From: Onchidella celtica
Lineage: Eukaryota; Mollusca; Gastropoda; Systellommatophora; Onchidiidae
Length of the DNA stretch: 64,000 nt
NCBI GenBank assembly: GCA_963931925.1
Contig: OZ007569.1
Span: 64,230,046-64,294,045, forward strand
Direction of reading: 5' to 3'
Notes under the pieces: model-generated
What the model was told of the DNA's origin: nothing
Database searches by the model: none
Seen by the model: only the letters and a program-made list of their open reading frames with translations
Part shown: positions 13,301 to 25,300 of the stretch, piece by piece
Layout of the letters: each line of letters starts with the position of its first letter
How positions within the stretch are numbered: the stretch's first letter is position 1
Made by a program: the position numbers and the translations under genes

Positions 13301-16300
13301 AAACGTGACATAAACAAATAACAAAAAGGCTGTAGCGAAGCCCCGCATTTAGATCTAGATTGCGCTTGTGCCGAACACTAGATATGAGAGTAATTCTGGC
13401 CCAGAGGAAATCCCAAACAGGGAGTGCAATTACACTAAGCGGTCACCACCGTCACCTACAAGCTCCTACACCCAGCTTGAAACAATGGGAGAGACACAAT
13501 CCCAGTGTTGGCGTAGCTAGCTTTGCCTTAATCTTACTACTCCTCAGCATGAATCAGGCTGTAATTATTTCCAAAGGCTGTGTTATTCCACCCCCTATTT
13601 GGAGTCCAAACAAGGAGCAGAGTGACCTTGCCAAACCTTCTTTGATCATTGATTTTAATGAGATAGAAAAAGAATAATAATGAGATGATTGTGTTACATT
13701 TTCTTCAGGGAAAGATGATTGTGTTACATTTTCTTCAGGGAAAGATGATTGTGTTACATTTTCTTCAGGGAAAGATACTTATTAGATGTTGATGAAAAGT
13801 TTGCCATCTGCCTGTTTATTACAGTTAGGGTGAAAAAGGATTGGGGGGGGGGGGGGGCATAAAGAGTGGCTCATTTTTCTGAAAGCCTTTTGTCAGTAGT
13901 TAATTGGCATGTTCTTTGAGAGGAGGAGGGGCGAAGAGGAGACAGTTTGGTAAATGACAGCATTAGCATTTCAGTTTATTGGAAATAGCATACACTGCAG
14001 ACCTCTCTTTGGAGATACTTGCAGTGATGCACAAGTGCTACATGCATTGTTATTTTGTGACAAACCTTTTCATCTGGACAGTTAAGAGTAAAAGAAAACA
14101 TTGGGTTCTCTAAATTAACTTCATGTTGCAGTTAAATGTTTATCCATTTAAAACAAACTAATTAATAAGCGGAGGTGGACACCTACATTAGGCTTTTGTG
14201 TTTATTCTGAAAACAGGCATTAAGAGGCCTGGGGAGCAGACATATCATTTACTCTGTCATTACAGCCAAACAGGGGCAAACCTCTGCCTTCCTCACTCAA
14301 CAAATTTTATTTGTTAATGTAATGAAATTATCATTCAATTTTGAGTTTTATCACATTATGTTTCTGTCAACAAGGGCTGTATGACACACACACACGGAAG
14401 CATTTTATAAATCATGTCACATTTAAAGGATAGACTTTTTCAGATGCTGGGGTGTAAAATTTACAGTAGATTTTATTCCGAGTAATCAAGGATCCATTTT
14501 ATGTCTGGTTTAACAAAGATTGAAATTTGATAGGACAACTTTCTGTTCTCCAAATGTTCAGAATATTATTTGGTCATGATATTGCTGGAAAAGATTTCTA
14601 ATTTTAAAATGTTTTTTTCCCCGTCCAGGCTGTGCCATTGAAAAAGTCCACGATGCCTACGTAATAGCAGTGGAAGATGAGGCCAAAAAGAGGCTCGATC
14701 AGTTTACCACAGGCCAGAAGGTGCATGCGGTGGATATGACCCAGGTCCCCACCGCAGCAACAGCAAGCAATAACAGTAGTATCAACGACAACAGCAACGG
14801 CAGTGCTAAAACTGGTAAATTGAGCCAGGGAAAAAGTAAATCAGGAAAAACTGTGGAGAGACAGCAACAACTTCCACAGCCAAACCAGGAAGAAGAATAC
14901 ACAGTGCAGGATAATCCGTTGTATCAGACAACAAGTTTTACTAAGCAAACAGGTATGTTGGTAGTCTCTGTTTCTCTCTGTCTTTATGGTTAATTTGCAG
15001 TTGTATAATATATCAGTTAAAATGGCATCCATAAAAAAAAAGTGAAATATTGGACAATGATTTTCAATTCTTGCAGTTTCATGCAATGATCCAGCAATGA
15101 GATGGGCAGAAGGATGAAAAGAAGAACAAATTCGGGGTTGTCAGTGACTTAAGAAAAAATACTGCTGACCCCTGCGGTTGGCTTACAGAATATGACAAAA
15201 TTCAAGCAGGAAAAGGACAACATTCTTTTGACAGGTCTCTCATTGTAAACATGCAACGGGTTAAAGAAAAAAATCATTTGTCAAGTTAACTCTGCATCAA
15301 AAAAAAAAAAGCCTGGCTCATATGCATGTTTTATACTGAGATGAGACCCAATGCAGTTTGAGATTTAGGCAGCTGGGTAGCAAATCAGTCCAATATATAA
15401 AGATTGCAATAAGCCAAGGCACAGATGCTATACAGTTTTGAAATGGAAAACTGTGACAGAAAGTGTTAGTGGATATGACTGGGTGTTGCAGCTGGGAATG
15501 CATGATTATGGGAGGGCTTTAGTAGAGGGGAAATGGCAGGGAAAGGTAGGGGCATTGGAGTGCAGGTAGAAGTCAGAAAATAATTGATTAATAGATGGAA
15601 GTGATGAAAGATGAACCAGAGAAATGGGATCTTCTGTGAGCAGAGAAAGGTGTCAATGCCGTAATCTTGTCAGGATAATATCTTTGAACTGTACTGGTCA
15701 GCCCGACCCAGACTATGGGCATTAGTCATTATTTTATGGGTTATTCCTGAATAAATGATGAACAGATTTACTCTGCGAGGACCCATTTCCATTTACTTGG
15801 CAGTTTAAAACCAACACAGGGCAATATTTTGCTATTGATCTCTTCTGATTGGCCACCCACAAGTCCATTAGGACAATGAAAGTTCCAAGCTGCCATTCAG
15901 TGCACAGCTATCACAGAAGGTCCTTTATAATGATATGGAGACGCAATGTTTCATTGGAAGGGGATTATTATGAGAATTGAAGTAGGGGTAAAATGCTTCA
16001 AGTTAATGTAGTAAAAGATGCTGCCAGTAGGTTAAGTTTACCAGCTGCCTTGAGACCAAAATATTTTATTAACACGATTCTTTTTTCTGGATCAGAAAAG
16101 ACCTCCAGCATATCAAAATTGAATTTAGACACATGAAGCATGTTGCTTTGTAATGCGTTACTGCTGGGCAGTGAATGAATACATGTAATTCCTTATTCCT
16201 AACAACATCTGGGGTTTGTCAGTATTGTGCTTTTAAACTTCATCTTTTTCAGGGACATTATTTGACCACTGTCATTGTCTAATATTTGGAAACCAGCCTT

Positions 16301-19300
16301 AATTTTTTTCTGAAGAGGACACTGTCCATAAGCCAAGTAAAGGATTTGGAAAATAACGTGAACCGAGTTTTTCCCAACTAAAATATTGCATTAGCAGAGT
16401 CTGCATGAAGCAGTCATTAACTGATTGTGCTTTTATATCACAAGGAAATGAAATATTTATGGTCCAAGAGCTAATAATTCCTCCAGGCAGGTTTGGAGCT
16501 GTCTGAAGTGAACATTTTTCTGACTTTGAAGATTTGATTGTTGAACGCTCATTGTGACAGCTTTCAGCAGGTAGAGCCTGACGGAAGTTTCTCTTCAGGC
16601 TTCTTGTGATTTACTTTCAAGTGTTTTTGACTGTAGGAAACATCCTGCTGTTAGCAGACTGCATTGTAATCTGTATGAATGGAAAGTTCAAATTTAAAGC
16701 AAAGCTTTGGGATTTCTGTTTCAGGTATAGAATATGCAGCATACCATTGATCTTGTATTCCCCAAAGGAAAAAAAAATACATTTGACATGGATAGTGTCA
16801 AAATTTGTGAAAGTAAATGTTGAAAACTTCATTTTCCACAGTATGATGTCAATATGTCAGTAATGGTTTAACTTTTATTTAGTTCCTGGAATTTACAATG
16901 TTTCCATCAACAGTTCCCATGCCAGGTGAGAAGAAGAAGAAGACAAGCCATGGACACTCATCCCCCCATGGAGGTTCTGCCACCAATGGAGGGAGCAGAG
17001 AGGACAGTGGAGAATGGCTTGAAATGAATGGCGTTTCTGATAAAGAAGTGGGCAAGAAAGGTAAAGGTGAGAAAAACAGTGAAACTGAACAATTTTTGTC
17101 ATCTAGAAAGGAAAATGATGGACATTAAGAAACAAATTAAGATTAACCAGATCTGTGAGATAATTATCGCTTAAACTTCTATTGAAAGGTTGTACTTAAT
17201 GTAATGCTTAAACTTATTGTCAAGATATTGTGTTAGTCCTGTTACTGATGTAAGAAGTACACCTGCTTTTTAGTGGCATTGATAGAGGAAGGAATTGAAG
17301 TAAAGAAATCAAGAGATTGAAATCTTAAAAAGTCACATTAGGTCAAGGTTTTGTGAGACTGTATGAACTCATCTTTTCATCATGTCAAAGAAAGAAACAT
17401 GTACTACAGATGTTTCAGACTCCTCAGGGAAGTGGAGGCATGTTCAGTATTGGGGGGATTGTCCATCATTATTTCTGTACCTGCATCTTGGGTTTTTAGT
17501 TGTTGGTTCTCCTTTGTGCTGATTGGTGGAACTGACCTTTCCAGATGCTACTCTGGTAAAGAGCCTGTAATGAAGGGATTGGCTGAGAATTATTTCTGTT
17601 TCTGTTGTTGCAAAGACAGTGTTGCTGTCTGATTAATCAGCCATGAAATGAGGCAATTTCAGATAATAGAGCAATTGAGGAAATCATTCATTAGGCTGAG
17701 GTTTTTTTTATCTCTACTTAGGTAAACGCACCAGTAGAGGCGGGAGCAGTTCTGATACTCCCATTATCAACGATTATCTTGCCAACGGATCACTTACCAT
17801 GAGCAGCAACGACGGCTACAGCAGCCACCCCGGTGGTTTCAGAAACGGTGGCCATCATAATTACGAAATGAGCCAAGACAGCTCATTTGACTATGAACTA
17901 GATGACCCGGGTCCTCACCGGGAAATGGCCATTGACGTGCCAGAGAATTTCGTGGCCAGTGTCAAATCCCCTCCTCGGTACCCACCCCCTCATTCAGCAA
18001 GCAGCACGCCGAGGTCTGCCGCCTCCCCAGCAAAGACAAATAACAAAGAACATAAGGGGGATAAGTCTCAGTCACAGACATCCCTCAACTCAGCTAGCAG
18101 TGCATCAAAACAGCAACATTATCCCCCGCAGCATCACATCCAGCCCACCCCTCAGGAGTTGGAAAGATTACATCGACATCAAGAGGAGCTCAAGGTGAGA
18201 CAGCACCCAATTCTTGTCTTTCTATGATTTTTTTTTTTTTTGGTTCACTTGCCATTTGTTTGTGTGTGCCTTTCTTTCATTGTTTTCAGCCATCTCTACT
18301 CTCTCACTTCTTATCTGTTCCCATATTTGGGTGCTTTGTGGATGTTTCTTATTTTTTCATTCCACCCTTTTTTTTCATATGGTGTATCTCCATCAATGCA
18401 TTTCCCATAATATTATGAATTCCTTTATTGCCACTTACATGCTTTATTACTTCATCTCTCTGTGGAGGGGGTCATGTATAAATGGATGTTGATGTATGTC
18501 TGTTATAGTTGTTTTGTAGTGTTGTTTCTTTCATTCTGCTGGACCGATTTGTTTTTTTTTTTGTCTCTTGCTTCCATCTTGTCATCGGGTTATTGATCAT
18601 TTATCATCCCGGCATATTTTTCTTGTACGCTCTTCTGTCATCTCCGTGTGTAATTGATTTATTGATTCCCAGGGTAAATAGAATCCCATACATTCCATTC
18701 TTTTTCTTGGCAGTTTGAGATAGTATAGATGAGAACTGAATAGTACTTGCGCTGTTTAATTATATGCTTTTTGACTGAATTGCACTGTTTAATATATATC
18801 TATGGTGTCAGGAGCAAACTGGCTAAGTCGAAATAAGCAAATTTTACAGGAGAAACAAAAAACGGCAGTAAAAAATATTGGGAAATGGACCTGGCCAGTT
18901 TGATCACATGCTTATTTAGAGTATTTCTACTAGATAACGGTAACAGCTACTTTTACATGTGATGCAGGATTCCAGGCTTCATAAATTGGTACTATATAAA
19001 GTAATATGAAATTTTTGGACTTGGCCGGTTTGCGCCTGACACCATCGATATGCTTTTTGACTGAATTGCACTGTATAATATATGCTTTTTGAGTGAACAA
19101 AATAATTTTGTAAATTTGTTTAGTGTAATATTTTTGTACTTAAGTTGGCATAATTGGTAAATGTTGGATCACCTGCAGTGATGGTCAGGCTGTATAAATG
19201 TTTGATGCAGATTTCTTCGTCCTTTTCTGAATTGAAATTTAAGCTGTTCATTTGAATAGAATTAAATTCTGGAGATTTCAAGCGTTATTTTCATTCTCAA

Positions 19301-22300
19301 ATTTTGTGTCTCATTTTGATGATTCATTTAATTATTTACAAGTTTAATTCAATATTTTTTAAATCAGATTCAACAACTGTAAAGATTGTAGATACCAAGA
19401 ACAGTGCCACTAATTATTTTATATTTTTATTGGAAATGTGGCACATTAACAGAACCAGAAATGACTTAAATATTCTTTTTTGGCCATTAGGCTTTGATGT
19501 AGTGCAAAATGTAAGTGATATGGGCTACTTTTTTTTTTTTTTTTGTAAAGAAAATGCATAGGCTACTTATGACAAGTGTGCTATATGCTGTTTCCATTCA
19601 GGATCAAAATTGGCTCTCTGGCAAGATGGAGAGAAAATTTTATGTGAATGCTTTCATTTTGTTTTTATTGCTCACAGCCTATCCATCCTGAAATGCATCA
19701 AGTTCTTTTTTTCATGTTGCATAATTATTTTTTTTTTACTACACCAATGATTTTTATGGTTGTGAATGCCATTCCTGATTTTGTTTCCTGGGCTCTCTCA
19801 CATTTGCCAGAAACGAAGAGAAGAAGAAAGCAGGCAGCAAGCGGAACAAGAGTTTTTAAGGGCCTCTCTACGAGGATCTCAAAAACTACAGGCCTTGGAG
19901 AACAAGCGACCTGTTGGGCCATTGCCCAGCGGGTTTGTGAATACAGCCTTTGATGATGAGGATGATGACGATGATGATGGCATTGATGACAGCGAGGGCA
20001 AATCTCATTCTAGGCAGTTGTCAGAAGACATGCTAGATGAACGCTATCTTAAAAAGAATGTGGGTGAGTATTGGAACTGAATGATTTTTGGCTTATATGC
20101 AAAGAAATGATTGCTTTTGCATATTTATCACACTTTTTTTTTTTTATATCATGCAGGAGCAATTTAGCGTGCTGGGCTGATCCTTCAGATTTTTCTTTCT
20201 CTCTTTCCCTTTGTTTCCGTCCTTTACCAGGCAAAGAATCTATGTTAAAAAGTGTTGCATTTATATCAAAATGTTTGTATTACATTGATTTCATTTTGAT
20301 ATGTTGTGAATTACCTGTTTTTGCAAATTGTGAGGGTTTACTCTATAGAAAAGATGTATGTTTGTTTTTTTAATTTGAAAAACCAGAAAGGATTAAGACA
20401 GTCTCCTAAAAACTTGTGTTGTTGTTTTTCCTCTTCATTTCTGATTTTGTGATTCATTGTCATGTCTGTATTGTTTCTTTCATGGGGCTTTGTTACATAC
20501 AACCTTTTGTCTTTCTCTCCCTTTTTTTGTCATGTTCTAAAACACTGTGCAATGTGCAAAGTAGCACTATTGTGCTGATGTGCCATTAAACCCACATTCA
20601 AACTCAAATATTGTATGTTGATATCAGTTAGTGGTCTTATAATTATTTTGTTTGTTTTCTGTCATTGACGTAGGTGTGGAAGATTTGTTCTCCAGCCTTC
20701 ATCATGTCAAGAGTCGCTTGACGAGCCCAGAAGATCAAAAGTACATTTCTTACCTGAGAAGTCTTTTCCAGAATGACCAGTTTCAGCAAGCAGTCAATCT
20801 TCATAACCAGGTATGTTTGGAGTTGTTTTGAGATGTCACAACAGTTACATTTGGATTATTGAATTATTAACTGGAGAACGGCAGATGGCAAGGAGCATTG
20901 CATTATAAGTGGATATTTTTTTTATTGTATCATATCTTGCATCAAGTTGTTATTTTTTATGGAATGGGACATTTTTTTAGTTGGATACAAATATCTTGAA
21001 TGGAAAAGACATGGATGCTTTTGAGGATCAGGTGAAAGTTTTTGTCAGGTTTGCATTTGTTGAATTATTTTTTGTTTTGTTTTTACGCAATTGTATTGCG
21101 GTTTTTCTTTCTTATCCCGTCAGGCTGTAATGGTGTCTGTACTTTGTGTTGGCTTTCCTGTTATGGCAGTATCTTCTTTCCCACATTTGTCGTCGTCACA
21201 CACTCCAGGTTTTCACCTCTTAATCTTGTAATATGACAAATTTTCCGCATTTCAACAGATGGTTGAGATTACCTCCAGGTCTCCACCACCCAAACCTATC
21301 ACAGAGGATGCAGCAGAGCAGAATGCTGAAGTCCACCATCACATAGCACATGCTCCACATAATGCTCAGGCTAAGGAACTCCTTACACTGATCAATAAAA
21401 CACATTTCAAAGTGAGTTTGATCTTCCAGATGGTGGAATCAATTTTTTAAAAAGCTGCCATTGTCTGATATTATTCAGGATTTCAGGGCTCAAGGGCTTT
21501 TCTCAGGTTTGCGAAAAACCATGGTTGTAGCTATTTCCACAGGTTGCTTTGCATCACAAGAAAAGTACATGTATTTATAAATACTTGAATGTGCTTGTAT
21601 GTAAACCTATACTGATGAGCTCATGGCTCAGTTGGAGTTCAGTGGTTTTTCAGAATTTTTCATTATGACTAATAAGCCCTAGAACAAAGGTTAAAATATG
21701 AAAAACTCTGCTGCAATGTGTAAAAAGATATTATCACACAATATTTGAACATATAAATTAAAATATAGAAAAGAGAAACTTCAACGATGCTGATTACTTG
21801 ATGAATGTGGGTGATAAAGCTCTTGGATATAATATTTAAAATCCTTTTTAGACTAGCCTCTGGAAACTAAATATTGATTTAACTAATCAATGTGAAAGCT
21901 TGTGTGATTCATTATATCAGTGTGTGGCATAAACAAACAAAAAAAAACAACACATTACATGGGGAGTTTTTATAATCTAGATGTCATTACATAAATTGTG
22001 TAAACAAACAAATTTTTGTTTTTGCAAGGAAAACAGAAAAAAGAACATGATGGAGATTTCCTCATTAGAAATGTGCTTTCGGATAAAAATTTTATTGACA
22101 CAGAATGTAATGTGACATAAATAAAAAAAATGTTCAAGACGTATTCATAATGTTATGAATCGATGTAATCCATAGAATCTTCTGGAAGCTCATGACACAG
22201 TTTCGCAGCAAGCCCTCCAAGCAGCTGAAGAAGCAGATCTGCATGGGGAGCCCATTGACTATCCTCTAGTCCAGTATGGGGAGGACAGTGTCAAGATTAT

Positions 22301-25300
22301 TCATCTTGAAAAGACAAATGAGCATTTGGTATGTACTTTATTAGCACTGATTCATCAAAAATGCCACTACCATAATGGAAAGATACAAGTGAACAGAGAT
22401 TATCATTGGTCTTGGGCTCAAACTATGTGACTGCAGAAGGTTCAGTCTTATAGAAGGAAGAAACAAGACTAATAAACTGGGGGGAGTGAACAGAATTCGA
22501 AACAGATGTTTGGATCACAATGTATTTTATTATTTTTGTATTTCTGTAATGTTCCATTGTGAGATATTTTTTATACAAGATGGAGAATGAAGTTGTTTTC
22601 TGTTTCCTACTAAAGCAGAAGTGTACAGGGTCAGAGTCGGGCAGTCTGGAATCATCATTGTAATAGACCTTGTTCAACAAACCAGTTTACCACAAAATAT
22701 GTCAGCCACATAACATGGTTTTTAATTTATACTGAATCAGCAAATCACTAGATAGATCAGTTCTGAGATGAGAAGAAAGAGAAATGGTTTCCATTTTATG
22801 AAAACAATGGCCCTGTTTGATTTTAATGTACGAGTGAATGAGCAAGAATGAAAAAGATTGAAACATTTCATAACAGATAAATAATGAAGGAAACAGTGAG
22901 AGTTTTCAGATAATCAGAGTGGTAAATTTTGTCATCAGGATCGGAATTGTGAAAAACAAGATGTTTTTATTCAACTCTTTTTATACTGGTGCTCATGTGG
23001 ATCAATGTTAATGGAAAATTGTATTTTCTCCCAGACCCCTCAGACAGGCTGAGCTGATGGGTCAGTGGCAGGTGGTTAATGGGAAATGTCATTCAATATC
23101 AGGTGACAGGCAGTTAAATGAGGAAAAAAACTTGAAAAAGAGTGTGAATTCTGGAATGAGAAAGAAAGGAAAGTGAAAAAAAAAGAAAAAAAGAAAAGAC
23201 TTTCAGCAAAAATAAATTAACTTGGCGGTTGTCCATTATTTAATCTGTTTCTTAAGGAAAATGCTCCACAAGCTACAATGGCTCTGCCAACTTCACCCAC
23301 ACTGAGGAAAATGAAGTGTTAAGTCCTGTTAGTCCTTGGTCATTCTTGCATTAGATTATAATCTGTTCAAGTTGATGCAATTTTAACACTGTTGAATTTT
23401 ATTTCAGGGAGCCACTGTAAAGAATGAAGGAGAATCAGTCATAATAGGCCGCATTGTGAAAGGTGGAGCAGCAGAGAAAAGTGGTATGGAAATCAATACT
23501 ATCTTGATATTTATGAGTAAAAACACATTTTTCAATATGAATGAGCTTAATGCCGTAATGAAGATGAGCTAATCATGAAGCGAAAAATATAATGGAATAT
23601 TTTGTATCATTGGAATTAAAACCAGTAATTAGTTAATGATGCTAAAAGCTGATTATTTCAATCCAGCGCCCTGCAACACATTTTTTCTTCTTTCCACCTT
23701 TTGAATATATATGGTTTTTCCTCTCTGCATGATTTCCCATTTTCAGGATGAATGATTGAATTGTTGTAGCCTAATGGACTTTTCAGCTCACAGCACTGTA
23801 TTTTATAGAAATATTTAATAAAAGCCATACTTTACTTCTTTGTCCATTTGTGTTGGTCACAACAATCTGATTGTCATTCTTCCTCAACTTTTATTTCCAG
23901 GTCTTCTTCACGAAGGAGATGAAATTCTTGAAGTTAATGGCATTGACATGAGAGGCAAAAACATTAATGATGTTTCTGAAATGCTTGTAAGTAATCTCTA
24001 CAAAACCAAGGGCTGTGAAATATTCTAAGTAAAGTCATTGAAACATAATAATCTAAGGGCTGTTAATGGAACAAATAAAGCAGAAAAGGCAAGAAAAGAA
24101 GAAGTACATTCAGTGCTTCATTGCGAGTTGGCATTTTCTTGCCCAATTGATGTTCAATTCACAGTAAACATGAAACGTTGAGAATTTTGTGTTTATTTTA
24201 TGTTTGTGGTGATTTCTACTGATGCTGCTTATTAGACTTGATTTTCTTTGCTTGGTTTGTTTCACAAAAAACTCAGTGTATTAATCATGCATTTCAGAGT
24301 CATTTTTAACAAATTTGTGATAAACTGTTTTGTTAAAGACATTTGATTACTTGTAGTACAGTGCACTGCTAAAGTATTTCTAAGTAACACTGGTGAGTGG
24401 GTGTGTATCTGAGTTGATAATTTGTGGTTAGATCATAAGTGGTTGGTTTATGGATTGTTAGGGGATGGTTTGATCTGTGGTGACCGATCAGGTAATTGTT
24501 TGATGGATGGATAGATGGATAACCATCTGGCCCAGTGATGGGACCTGGGTACTCATGGATCACGTTTGTGCTTGCTTCATAATGACATATTAGTAAAATT
24601 ACTGGCTGAAATTAAGTCAACACCTGTCACTTTGAGAAACCCATATTCTGTGCATGAAGAAGACTTAACCTGACCCGTAAACTACAAATTTTTTGGACGT
24701 AGTTTTTTTCCCCTTTGCTGCCAATTGTTTTGAGCCAGTTTCACAAAACAGGGTAGTTCACAAAAAAAAAGATGTAAATTATAATTGAAGAGATCGACGA
24801 CAGTAGAGATGCTACCTGTTTATATCAACATTGTCTCACTGTGACTAAAGGCGCGACTGGCAGTTTGTTCATAGGGGAAAATCATCATGGCAAGATGCAT
24901 GACATGCAGTTTAAGGGTAAATCACTGAATATTATTATTATTTTACATCTAATGAAATCAAAGTGAAATCAAAATGAAGTCAATTCTGAAAATGTGTATT
25001 TTTGTCTCTGCAGGCAAATATGACTGGTACAATTACCTTCATGATCATCCCTGGTCACAGCCCATCTACAGACAATATGCAAAGGCCCAACAAAGTGGTG
25101 AGGATATTTCGCAAATTCTGTGAACAAATAAAGTTTTGCATGGATAATTTGAAGGAATAAAATGCTGTTTTCTTTTGAAATAGTGCATAGTTCTGAGTAA
25201 TATGGAGATGAAAAACTATAGCAGTTGTAAGTTAATGTTCATGATATCTGTCATTTTCATTCCGTTCAGCTTGTGATATTATGCACCTGAAATACTCTCT

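Larger units (their letters stand above)
4344..14628 (+). other. long PALS1 intron 1 (if exon 1 is correct)
   Basis: About 10.3 kb with no recognisable coding exon. It holds G/C homopolymers at 4411-4422, 7755-7764, 11751-11769, 12253-12264, 13130-13142 and 13843-13857. It also has a GC-rich promoter-like island near 11.25-11.7 kb and a 30-bp triplication at 13684-13773. If the first exon call is wrong, most of this is intergenic. Confidence 0.5.

Noticed and set aside
13360..13677. 105-codon open frame before PALS1 exon 2
   Set aside because: Low-complexity residues and no homology. It does not join the PALS1 splice chain.
23840..23900. Coding extension before PALS1 exon 10 (MSICVGHNN...)
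   Set aside because: It is intron sequence ending in TTATTTCCAG. The PDZ domain continues directly from exon 9.
24369..24563. Possible GGTT-like or telomere-like repeat
   Set aside because: It is only a loosely GGTT/TGGA-rich stretch with no regular period.
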